Notes under the pieces: generated by a model
Databases searched by the model: none
The model's input: the letters and a program-made list of their open reading frames with translations, nothing else
Told to the model about the DNA's origin: nothing
Program-made: the position numbers and the translations under genes
Source of the DNA: Puniceicoccaceae bacterium
GTDB lineage: Bacteria; Verrucomicrobiota; Verrucomicrobiia; Opitutales; Coraliomargaritaceae
Reading direction: 5' to 3'
Assembly (NCBI GenBank): GCA_003567255.1
Contig: PWZW01000147.1
Location: 1 to 6,653 of the forward strand
DNA length: 6,653 nt
In this document: one piece after another, positions 1 through 5,623 of the stretch
Numbering within the stretch: the stretch's first letter is position 1
Layout: each line of letters opens with the position of its first letter

Positions 1-93
1 TGCGAGACGCTCTGATAAAAGGAACTTCGGTTAGCCATACGTTGAGCATACATATCACAGCGCGCAACGCATCCCTAAAATGGTTCTTCTGCA

Positions 94-106
94 ATCCCCG
101 TGGGAT
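94..106. repeat. Hairpin ATCCC-CGT-GGGAT
   Basis: Perfect 5-bp inverted repeat with a 3-nt loop at the left end of the palindrome cluster. It is short enough to be doubtful alone, and gains weight only from having the same design as its neighbours. Confidence 0.4.
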
Positions 107-150
107 CTTTTAAAGCATATGCTGTTTTATTTGTCGCAGACCTGTTACCC

Positions 151-165
151 GACGGCGCAGCCGTC
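151..165. repeat. Hairpin GACGGC-GCA-GCCGTC
   Basis: Perfect 6-bp stem with a 3-nt loop. It belongs to the left sub-cluster (151-247), where four palindromes follow each other at intervals of 11-16 bases. Confidence 0.6.
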
Positions 166-176
166 TTTGGACTGCG

Positions 177-189
177 GCAGCCCTGCTGC
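177..189. repeat. Hairpin GCAGC-CCT-GCTGC
   Basis: Perfect 5-bp stem and 3-nt loop, extendable by one G-T pair (176/190). It is followed by a further GCT unit and a T-run (193-197), so read on the plus strand it vaguely resembles a terminator. The lack of any plus-strand gene upstream argues against that role. Confidence 0.45.
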
Positions 190-202
190 TGCTTTTTGCG
201 TA

Positions 203-216
203 GGCAGCCGGCTGCC
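203..216. repeat. Perfect 14-bp palindrome GGCAGCCGGCTGCC
   Basis: Two 7-bp arms abut with no loop, giving a two-fold symmetric site that could form a hairpin with a CCGG tetraloop, or serve as a dimeric protein site. It sits between the 177-189 and 233-247 hairpins and shares the GGCAGC core with the first. Confidence 0.6.
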
Positions 217-232
217 AAGCTCTTGTCGCTGC

Positions 233-247
233 CCAAGGTTCCTTTGG
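233..247. repeat. Hairpin CCAAGG-TTC-CTTTGG
   Basis: A 6-bp stem with one G-T pair (237/243) and a 3-nt loop; the last member of the left sub-cluster. Confidence 0.45.
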
Positions 248-331
248 CACGAAAACGCACTCCGCTACGAAAGACAGGTGAGTAATTGGGAGAGGTGAGC
301 AATTAAAACGAATCCGCGCCAAGCTGAGTTG

Positions 332-381
332 CTGAACCAAGGATCGGCTGCCCGCTTCTGGGAAGCGAGGCCATGGTTCAG
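332..381. repeat. Nested 50-nt stem-loop
   Basis: An outer perfect 8-bp inverted repeat, CTGAACCA (332-339) with TGGTTCAG (374-381), encloses an inner perfect 6-bp hairpin, CGCTTC-TGG-GAAGCG (353-367). GGC (346-348) can pair with GCC (370-372) between them. The result is one long imperfect hairpin, larger than the other members of the cluster. Such a shape fits the folded body of a small nonautonomous element or a structured RNA. Which of these it is cannot be decided from one copy. Confidence 0.55.
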
Positions 382-461
382 GCTTATCATCTATGGCGGA
401 CGTGTCGCAGGAAGGGCGGAACCACGGAGCTCAACTGCTGGCCTGGGCGTCGCAGATAGAA

Positions 462-478
462 GTAGGCTTTCAGCCTGC
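462..478. repeat. Palindromic repeat, copy 1 (loop TTC)
   Basis: GTAGGCTTTCAGCCTGC is the reverse complement of the copy at 624-640 with a single mismatch. The core stem AGGCT/AGCCT (464-468, 472-476) encloses TTC. The asymmetric loop shows that the two copies face each other. Confidence 0.6.
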
Positions 479-490
479 AACGCCTCGGAT

Positions 491-517
491 AGGGCAGGTA
501 CCCACGTCGCCTGCCCT
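491..517. repeat. Hairpin AGGGCAGG / CCTGCCCT
   Basis: Perfect 8-bp arms (491-498 and 510-517) around an 11-nt loop, TACCCACGTCG. It lies 12 bases past the first GGCT-type repeat and inside the interval bounded by the two facing copies. Confidence 0.55.
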
Positions 518-555
518 GGGCTATGTTGAGCGACGCTGTTGGCGTTATGAGCGTT

Positions 556-572
556 TAAGGCCAACGGCCTTA
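556..572. repeat. Hairpin TAAGGCC-AAC-GGCCTTA
   Basis: Perfect 7-bp stem with an AAC loop. It is separated by ten bases from the 583-601 hairpin, which has the same loop sequence, suggesting the two form one unit. Confidence 0.65.
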
Positions 573-582
573 TGCACCCTAG

Positions 583-601
583 CCCAGCGCAACGCGCTGG
601 G
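583..601. repeat. Hairpin CCCAGCGC-AAC-GCGCTGGG
   Basis: Perfect 8-bp GC-rich stem with an AAC loop, extendable through 582/602 (G-T) and 581/603 (A-T). It is the most stable-looking hairpin in the window. Pairs of this kind (AGGCC-type followed by CCCAG-type) are ones I recall as interspersed noncoding repeats in several bacterial phyla, but that recollection is unverified. Confidence 0.65.
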
Positions 602-623
602 TTGGATGGCAAAAAGAATTTCC

Positions 624-640
624 GCAGGCTGAAAGCCTGC
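624..640. repeat. Palindromic repeat, copy 2 (loop GAA)
   Basis: GCAGGCTGAAAGCCTGC has a perfect 7-bp stem and GAA loop, and is the inverted counterpart of 462-478. On the minus strand, the direction of the antiporter genes, it is followed by GGAAATTC and then five T residues (615-611). It could therefore act as a poor terminator for that operon, about 115 bases past the stop codon. The T-run begins eight bases after the stem, too far for a standard intrinsic terminator. Confidence 0.6.
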
Positions 641-706
641 CTCAAAACTTTGGTGGCGAACCCTCTGCCTTAAACCACTCTACAAATCACACGATAATTG
701 CTGGAG

Positions 707-723
707 CTTCCCTGAAATGGAAG
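707..723 (-). terminator. Weak hairpin downstream of the antiporter pair
   Basis: CTTCC (707-711) and GGAAG (719-723) form a 5-bp stem with a 7-nt loop, 31 bases past the stop codon of the last operon gene. No T-run follows on the minus strand, so it is only a weak candidate for a transcript end or 3' stabilising structure. Confidence 0.15.
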
Positions 724-753
724 TGAGTGAACCGTGGCCTATATGGCTTCGGC

Positions 754-2355
754 TTATTTCCCTTTTTCAGGTTTGGTGTTCTGGGTCGTGGCCACATTAA
801 GCTCAAACCATTCCATGAAGGCATCTTTTGCTGCTGCGATGGTATCTACGGCGATACCGCCGTTGCTTTCGACTAATCTTTTATCGGACGGTTCAAAGGT
901 CCGTATCACCACTTTTGCCTCGCTTCCCTTAACTGCTGACAGCAGTTGAGTGGCGTCGCGCGTCCGACGGATCGTTGCTAAAAGCACACAGGCTTTGCGG
1001 GCACGTGCACGATCAAGGATGAGGGGATCGCTGCCATCACCCTCGATACAGTCAATGCCCTGATGTATGAGAGATTTGATAACGGCGGCATCGTCGTCGA
1101 TGACGAGTACCGGGATATTCGCTTCTTTGAACGCCTTGAGCATTTTCGGGCCGCTTTGCCCGAAGCCAATGATTATCGCATGGCCGCTCAAATCGTCTCC
1201 GACCTGGCTGCGGTTTCGATTTCTTGGGTGAAGTCTCATTAATTTCCAGATCACCGCGTCTTTCGCGATGATAGGAGTCAGTGCCATGGTGCCTACGGTG
1301 ATGAGCGCAATCATCGAAAAGATTTCGGCCGAAATTTGCTGCGTGGTAAGCCCGATTAATGCAACCAGCAGAGAAAATTCGCTGGTTTGTGAAAGCAAAA
1401 CGCCGGACTCAATGGAAGCGCGGGTCGAGTAGCCGGTCTTCTCCGCGACGAAGGTCACCAAGACCACCGTAATGATTACCAGGGCAATCACCAAAACCAG
1501 CGCATGCCAAAACATGTTTGGATCCGGGATGGTGCAGATAAATCCAATACTGATAAAAAACAGCGCGAGGAAAAAACTGGTGATCGAACCAATCATCCCG
1601 CGAATGAGGCCGTTCATCGGAAATGCCGACAAGGCAAAGCCCGCGAGAAACCCACCCACGATAAAGGGTAAGCCCAAGATGTTTGAGAGCGTTGTGAAAA
1701 GAAAAAGAGTCCCGAGGGCGAAGAGCAGTCGCTCCTCGTCATCGAGTCTCATTTTTTCGGTTATGAGTGGAATCATCCAACGGTGAATGGCATAAGCAAA
1801 TGCAGCCAAGCTAACGGTTTTACCAAGCCCTTGAGCCACCGCACCCACCCCTTCAGGTGCATGGATCAGCGCTACAATGAGAAAAATCACCGCAACGTCC
1901 TGCAGTAAAAGAATCCCCAAGACCAAGCGCCCAAAGGGGGTAAACATGATTTGTCGCTGCTGTAACTGCTTAACAACGACAATCGTCGAACTCGCGGAGA
2001 GCGCGCAGCCAATGTAGAGCGCGGCCGTTAGGCTGTACCCGAGCAGATAGGAAATCGCTAAACCTGCACTTCCTAAAATTACAAATTGGCTCACACCCAC
2101 AAGAAGGATCGGGCGGAGTCTGCCTTTCAGGCGTTGGGGACTGAGGTCAATCCCCGCTGCAAAAACGAGGACAGCCAATCCCAGTTGAACGAGGTTGCTG
2201 AGGGCATCTTCTTCGATCGAAATTTCCGAATAGTCAGCAATGGCCTTGAGTCCAAAACCAGCAAGAAGCAAAAAGGGAATCGCCGGGAGCCTCAGCCATT
2301 TGGAAAACCCAAATGCGAGGGCTGCCGCAAAAAGTAGGAGAGCCAAACCTGTCAT
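754..2355 (-). CDS. CPA2 (Kef-type) cation:proton antiporter with canonical RCK domain
   Basis: A 533-residue inner-membrane protein predicted to exchange K+ (or Na+) for protons. Residues 1-370 form about 12-13 hydrophobic helices of the CPA2 fold. Family landmarks are LVFAAGIDLS near 63-72, ASSTIVVVKQL at 121-131, the glutamine-aspartate pair Q152-D153 in the helix expected to line the ion site, and LSQTSEFSLL at 321-330. A soluble RCK/TrkA-N domain (391-515) has a canonical GxGxxG (G397-F-G-Q-S-G402) and an acidic residue ending strand 2 (D420), as expected for NAD(H)-type nucleotide binding. There is no RCK-C domain. Its ATG overlaps the TGA of the upstream antiporter gene in ATGA; a GGAAGG lies 12 bases upstream, somewhat far for a ribosome site, so translational coupling is likely. 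The acidic HALE-type loop that regulates E. coli KefC is not visible (residues 244-256 lack it), so glutathione gating should not be assumed. Substrate ion is unknown. Confidence 0.93.
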   Translation of the reverse strand: MTGLALLLFAAALAFGFSKWLRLPAIPFLLLAGFGLKAIADYSEISIEEDALSNLVQLGLAVLVFAAGIDLSPQRLKGRLRPILLVGVSQFVILGSAGLAISYLLGYSLTAALYIGCALSASSTIVVVKQLQQRQIMFTPFGRLVLGILLLQDVAVIFLIVALIHAPEGVGAVAQGLGKTVSLAAFAYAIHRWMIPLITEKMRLDDEERLLFALGTLFLFTTLSNILGLPFIVGGFLAGFALSAFPMNGLIRGMIGSITSFFLALFFISIGFICTIPDPNMFWHALVLVIALVIITVVLVTFVAEKTGYSTRASIESGVLLSQTSEFSLLVALIGLTTQQISAEIFSMIALITVGTMALTPIIAKDAVIWKLMRLHPRNRNRSQVGDDLSGHAIIIGFGQSGPKMLKAFKEANIPVLVIDDDAAVIKSLIHQGIDCIEGDGSDPLILDRARARKACVLLATIRRTRDATQLLSAVKGSEAKVVIRTFEPSDKRLVESNGGIAVDTIAAAKDAFMEWFELNVATTQNTKPEKGK

Positions 2356-3989
2356 TTCGGTAGCACGCCTTCCTTTTTTAAATATTCACGTTGATGCACA
2401 GCCCCTTCCACTTGGGGCATCAGCAAATAGTTTACTTCAAGTCGTAAAAGATTTTCGACGACCGATGTATCGAAGGCATGGATGGCACAGGCTACCCCCA
2501 TCTGTTTGCAGCGGTGGGAGAGGAGGAGGTTCGCATCTTCGATCTGTAAGGCGGAGATGACCAATTTGGCATTTTCCAGGGCGATTTCCTGAAGGACAGA
2601 CTCATACTCTACATTGCCAATTTCCGTCTTGCAGGGTAGGTAGGCAAGTTTTCGCGGATCGGTATCTACCGCGAGGACGGTTTCACCTTTTCCGTGTAGC
2701 GCTTCAGCCAAGGCACGTCCCAGTGGATTCATGCCGACGATAATGATATGCCCGGACTTGCTGTGGTCTTCATCTGCTTCCACCTCCTGCTTTGCCCGGA
2801 AGATTTTCAAAATGCCCAGCCGGCGGCAGAAGTGGTAAAGCGGATCACTGTACAAAATCATGTAAGCCGAGGTCGTAATGGTGACGATGCCGACCACAGC
2901 AACGATGGAAAGGATGTCGTTCCCAATTAAACCCGAAGCTACCCCCGCAGTAGCAAAAATAAAGGAGAACTCACTGATCTGCGCAACGGTGACACTCGTC
3001 CGAAAAGAGGTGAGCTCACTGTAGTTCATTTTTGAAATGATAATGATGAAAATGAGGGGGTTTCCAATGATGACAAAGAGGGAGAGTACCGTTGCGCCAA
3101 ACCAATTCTCATGCGCGGCACTGAGGTCCATTTGAATGCCCAGCGTCACAAAAAACACCGCGATGAAGAAGTTCATCAGGGGGTGAAAGCGTCGTCGGAG
3201 ATCGTCGTTGTAGGGAAGTTGGGCTAGCGCGATTCCCGCGAGGAAGGCACCTATCTCGAGCGAGAGCTCAAGGACACCGGCGAGGCCAACGACCAAAAAA
3301 CACCAAAACAGCGCCCATACAAAAATGGTGTCGGGCGACCTTGCCGCCCAGGCAAAGGGTTTGGGCAGAACGTACTTCGAGGCAACCAGCGCAATCACGA
3401 GTAAGAGCGCCATGCCGCCAAAGGCTTTGGCCAGACCAATCCCGATGCTCGCCAGGTCTACCGTTTCGCCCTGCCCCAAACCGGCCAGGATCGTTAATAC
3501 GAGGATCACCACGAGGTCTTGAACAAGGAAGATCCCCACCGCGATCCTACCGTACAATTTGTTGAGGTCCCCTTTTTGATCGAGGAGTTTGACCACCACC
3601 ACCGTACTGCTGAAGGTCAGGGCTACCGAGAGAAAAACTGACTCCATGACCGTGAAATTAAGCATCAGGCAGAGCACAAAGCCCCCCGATGCCGTGAACA
3701 CGACTTGCCCGATCCCTGCCGCAATAGCAACTTTTCCAACGTCCCTAATCTTTTCCAAGCTCAACTCAAGCCCAACGAGGAAGAGCAGCAGGGCAATCCC
3801 CACGTGTGCAATCAAGTCCAGTGCGTCGTCGACCTGGAGCAAGCCAGTGAAGGGTCCCAAGACAAGCCCCGCTGCGATGTACAGGATGATCGAGGGCATT
3901 CGAATCATTCGACCAAGCAGGGCAAAGACGGCCGCCGTAATGACGATCAGTCCAAGGTTATTGATCAAGTTGAAGTCCAGGGTTTCCAT
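2352..3989 (-). CDS. CPA2 (Kef-type) cation:proton antiporter with divergent RCK domain
   Basis: A 545-residue inner-membrane antiporter, related to but clearly distinct from the one encoded immediately downstream. About 12-13 helices occupy residues 8-380. Landmarks are LLLFLVGLELSLEK at 67-80, FSSTVVVVKLL at 126-136, Q157-D158 in the presumed ion-site helix, FLAGIALAQLPY at 249-260 and VAQISEFSFI at 335-344. The C-terminal RCK/TrkA-N domain begins near residue 413. Its nucleotide loop reads G419-M-N-P-L-G424, so the second glycine of GxGxxG is Asn421, while D442 at the end of strand 2 is kept. There is no RCK-C domain. I chose the ATG at 3989: the frame stays open to a TTG at 4070, but the extra 27 residues are polar, unlike the family, and the membrane domain begins right after METLDF. 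The ribosome site is weak. The stop overlaps the next start (ATGA). A 167-bp gap separates it from the kinase gene, so it may also have its own promoter. Confidence 0.92.
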   Translation of the reverse strand: METLDFNLINNLGLIVITAAVFALLGRMIRMPSIILYIAAGLVLGPFTGLLQVDDALDLIAHVGIALLLFLVGLELSLEKIRDVGKVAIAAGIGQVVFTASGGFVLCLMLNFTVMESVFLSVALTFSSTVVVVKLLDQKGDLNKLYGRIAVGIFLVQDLVVILVLTILAGLGQGETVDLASIGIGLAKAFGGMALLLVIALVASKYVLPKPFAWAARSPDTIFVWALFWCFLVVGLAGVLELSLEIGAFLAGIALAQLPYNDDLRRRFHPLMNFFIAVFFVTLGIQMDLSAAHENWFGATVLSLFVIIGNPLIFIIIISKMNYSELTSFRTSVTVAQISEFSFIFATAGVASGLIGNDILSIVAVVGIVTITTSAYMILYSDPLYHFCRRLGILKIFRAKQEVEADEDHSKSGHIIIVGMNPLGRALAEALHGKGETVLAVDTDPRKLAYLPCKTEIGNVEYESVLQEIALENAKLVISALQIEDANLLLSHRCKQMGVACAIHAFDTSVVENLLRLEVNYLLMPQVEGAVHQREYLKKEGVLPK

Positions 3990-4156
3990 CGTCTCGAAGT
4001 ACGGCGATCGACATTTTTGTATGCCCAACGTCCTACTTGCGAAACTGCATCTCTGAATCGTTGTCCGCAAGTATCATTCCGTTTGGAAGTCCGCTTTTTT
4101 GCATGAGGGGTGTTCCGCTCGACGGACCCCGCGCTATGCGGAACGTAGGTTTCGTG
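3990..4156. other. Gap between kinase and antiporter genes
   Basis: The 167 bases hold no credible gene. They contain one 7-bp-arm inverted repeat (4112-4144) and a small 4-bp hairpin TTCC-GTTT-GGAA (4077-4088). I could not pick out a convincing -35/-10 pair on the minus strand. The gap is long enough for an internal promoter or an attenuation structure, so co-transcription of the sensor and antiporter genes is probable but unproven. Confidence 0.5.
4112..4144. repeat. Inverted repeat GTTCCGC ... GCGGAAC
   Basis: Perfect 7-bp arms (4112-4118 and 4138-4144) separated by 19 bases, beginning 12 bases past the kinase stop codon in the direction of transcription. No T-run follows on the minus strand, so it does not look like an intrinsic terminator. 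It could be an operator for a dimeric regulator, an RNA processing or stability hairpin, or a leader structure for the antiporter genes. Confidence 0.4.
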
Positions 4157-5623
4157 TCAGCTGGCTTGGGGAAGCCAGACGACAAAGCGTGCCCCGCGGG
4201 GATGGTTGCCTTCCACGTGTATGGTACCGCCGTACCGCTCGATAATTGTCCGGGCAATGCCTAGGCCGAGGCCCAATCCGAAGTTTCCACCCCGCCCTTT
4301 TGTGGTGTAGTTCGGTTCAAAGATTTTTTCTCGTAGCGCCTCAGCGACGCCGGGCCCGTTGTCTGCGATTTCCACCAAGACCCCCGCTTTTGTTTCGGAA
4401 AGTGTTTTACGGGCTTCCGTAGAGAGCGTTATCTCAATCACGCCATCGTCGCCGACGGCGTCCGCGGCATTGGTTAAGAGATTTGTCCATATTTGGTTGA
4501 GTTCATCTTCGTTGGCCCGCACCGAGGGAACCCGTCCGGGTTCATAGCGTACTTCAATTTCGCGTAAGCGACTGCCCAATATGAGCAAAGTGTCTCTCAA
4601 ACCCACCGCAAGGTCTACTTCCGCAGCAGCTTCATTGTGTGTGCGGGCATAGCGCTTGAGTGAATGTACCAAGCGTTCGATACGATGGGCAGAACTTCTT
4701 AGTGTGTGGAGGAAGCGCCCAGCCTCAAAGGAGTGTAGGCACCGGATCACGGTCGTTTCGTTTTTTATTGTTTTGAGGAGATTTTCCAGAAGCTCAGGCG
4801 GTAAAACTGCCAGTCGTCGCTGTAAGGGACGAGGGGTCGCTGGGTCGACTTCGGCAATTTTACTCATTTGCTCGCGCTGTTGTGTAGTGCCCACCAAAGG
4901 TGCTTTTACGCCTGCCTGCCAAAAGCGTTCGATTGCATCGCCGGCGGATGCATCCACGAAGGTGGCTTTCAGGATACTCTCAAGGTAGTCTGCATTGCGA
5001 GAGATAGAGGCGGTCGGGTTATTGAGTTCATGAGCTATTCCCGGAAGCACGGAACCCAGTACCGCCAGCTTTTCACGATGGACAAGCCGCTCTCTGGTTT
5101 TCTCCAGCTCCTCCACGGTAGTTCTTAATTCAGAACGTTCGTGTTTCAATGCTTCGTTAAGCCGATCCATTTCCAAATGCAGGTGGACAAGCCGCCGATA
5201 GCGGCGGGTAAAGCTTTCCCGAACCCGTTTTTCCATGAGTTTATGCAGGTGCGGGTGGTCGGTGTGTAGACGGTCAAAGGAATCCCAACTAATCGAAAAA
5301 ATGCGACTGTCGGTCGATGCTTCGACACCAAAAAAACTTTTTTCCCGAGTGTAGTAGGAGAGGATTCCAACAATCTCGCCGGGACCGAGTTCGTCCAAGC
5401 GCAAGCGCTCACCTGCGGCGTTGGTCTTGTTCAGGCGTAAAGTCCCTTGGAGGATCAACCATAGCCGTTTTCTACTGTCCGCTTCGTGGAGAAGAGACTC
5501 TCCCGCTTCCAGAGATTCGATCCTTTGGGAAAGGCTTGGCTCCGCTTCAATGAAGCCGAGTATTTGACTGAGATCCCCCTCTCCCGAGCATTCGTCTTCA
5601 GACCTTTCCGTAAGTTCAGACAT
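4157..5623 (-). CDS. Soluble sensor histidine kinase with N-terminal cNMP-binding-like domain
   Basis: A 488-residue protein without membrane helices, so a cytoplasmic sensor. Residues 20-130 resemble the Crp/cNMP-binding beta-roll (LWLILQGTLRLNK at 54-66, GPGEIVGILSYY at 80-91). Residues 140-190 are a charged coiled coil (RLNEALKHERSELRTTVEEL). The H-box GIAHELNNP gives the phospho-acceptor His198. ATPase motifs follow: N-box N385 in LLTNAADAV, G1 box DNGPGV (421-426), F-box IFEPNYTTK (434-442) and the glycine-rich G2 box (445-455). About 120 residues separate the H-box from the second dimerisation helix (near RLVHSLKRYAR, 316-326), roughly twice the usual spacing, so this region carries an extra helical insert. 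The glutamate and arginine that bind cyclic nucleotide in Crp appear replaced (I87, K95), so the ligand may not be cAMP. The start codon lies inside the receiver gene (8-bp overlap), pointing to translational coupling and a cognate pair. Confidence 0.92.
   Translation of the reverse strand: MSELTERSEDECSGEGDLSQILGFIEAEPSLSQRIESLEAGESLLHEADSRKRLWLILQGTLRLNKTNAAGERLRLDELGPGEIVGILSYYTREKSFFGVEASTDSRIFSISWDSFDRLHTDHPHLHKLMEKRVRESFTRRYRRLVHLHLEMDRLNEALKHERSELRTTVEELEKTRERLVHREKLAVLGSVLPGIAHELNNPTASISRNADYLESILKATFVDASAGDAIERFWQAGVKAPLVGTTQQREQMSKIAEVDPATPRPLQRRLAVLPPELLENLLKTIKNETTVIRCLHSFEAGRFLHTLRSSAHRIERLVHSLKRYARTHNEAAAEVDLAVGLRDTLLILGSRLREIEVRYEPGRVPSVRANEDELNQIWTNLLTNAADAVGDDGVIEITLSTEARKTLSETKAGVLVEIADNGPGVAEALREKIFEPNYTTKGRGGNFGLGLGLGIARTIIERYGGTIHVEGNHPRGARFVVWLPQAS

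Larger units (their letters stand above)
94..640. repeat. Composite palindrome-rich (REP/MITE-like) region
   Basis: Eleven inverted repeats occur in about 550 bases. Most have perfect stems of 5-8 bp and a loop of exactly three bases: 94-106 (loop CGT), 151-165 (GCA), 177-189 (CCT), 233-247 (TTC), 353-367 (TGG), 464-476 (TTC), 556-572 (AAC), 583-601 (AAC) and 624-640 (GAA). Two others, 203-216 (no loop) and 491-517 (11-nt loop), complete the series. This density is far above chance and nothing similar appears inside the genes. Known analogues are REP/BIME elements, mobilised by RAYT (Y1_Tnp) transposases, and MITEs. No transposase is present here, so the assignment to a mobile class is inference. 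Confidence 0.6.
1..753. other. Noncoding flank with no supportable gene
   Basis: This 753-base stretch lies downstream of the antiporter pair. Short open frames exist on both strands, but they overlap one another, lack ribosome-binding sites, and their translations (low-complexity, rich in Ala, Arg, Ser and Pro) simply follow palindromic DNA. Positions 1-93 show nothing recognisable: a plus-strand frame is open from the left edge to a TAA at 111-113, but its translation resembles no family I know. Positions 94-640 hold a dense series of short inverted repeats, listed separately. Positions 641-753 hold only one weak hairpin. I see no tRNA, rRNA or CRISPR pattern. Confidence 0.75.

Noticed and set aside
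3..113. End of a plus-strand gene entering from the left edge
   Set aside because: Only 36 codons are visible, ending in the repeat region, with no recognisable protein feature.
94..640. CRISPR array
   Set aside because: The palindromes differ in sequence and spacing; there is no single direct repeat with uniform spacers and no cas gene.
611..640. Intrinsic terminator for the antiporter operon
   Set aside because: The hairpin is good, but the T-run starts eight bases past the stem and the site is over 110 bases from the stop codon; kept only as a repeat.
75..645. Several open frames of 60-84 codons on both strands
   Set aside because: They overlap each other in several frames, have no ribosome-binding sites, and their translations follow palindromic DNA; typical spurious frames over repeats.
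3990..4070. N-terminal extension of the upstream antiporter to a TTG at 4070
   Set aside because: The added 27 residues are polar and unlike the family, and the ATG at 3989 sits directly before the first membrane helix.
3589..4106. Plus-strand open frames of 155 and 133 codons
   Set aside because: They are antisense shadows of the upstream antiporter gene, with Thr/Ser/Lys-rich composition caused by its hydrophobic codons read in reverse.
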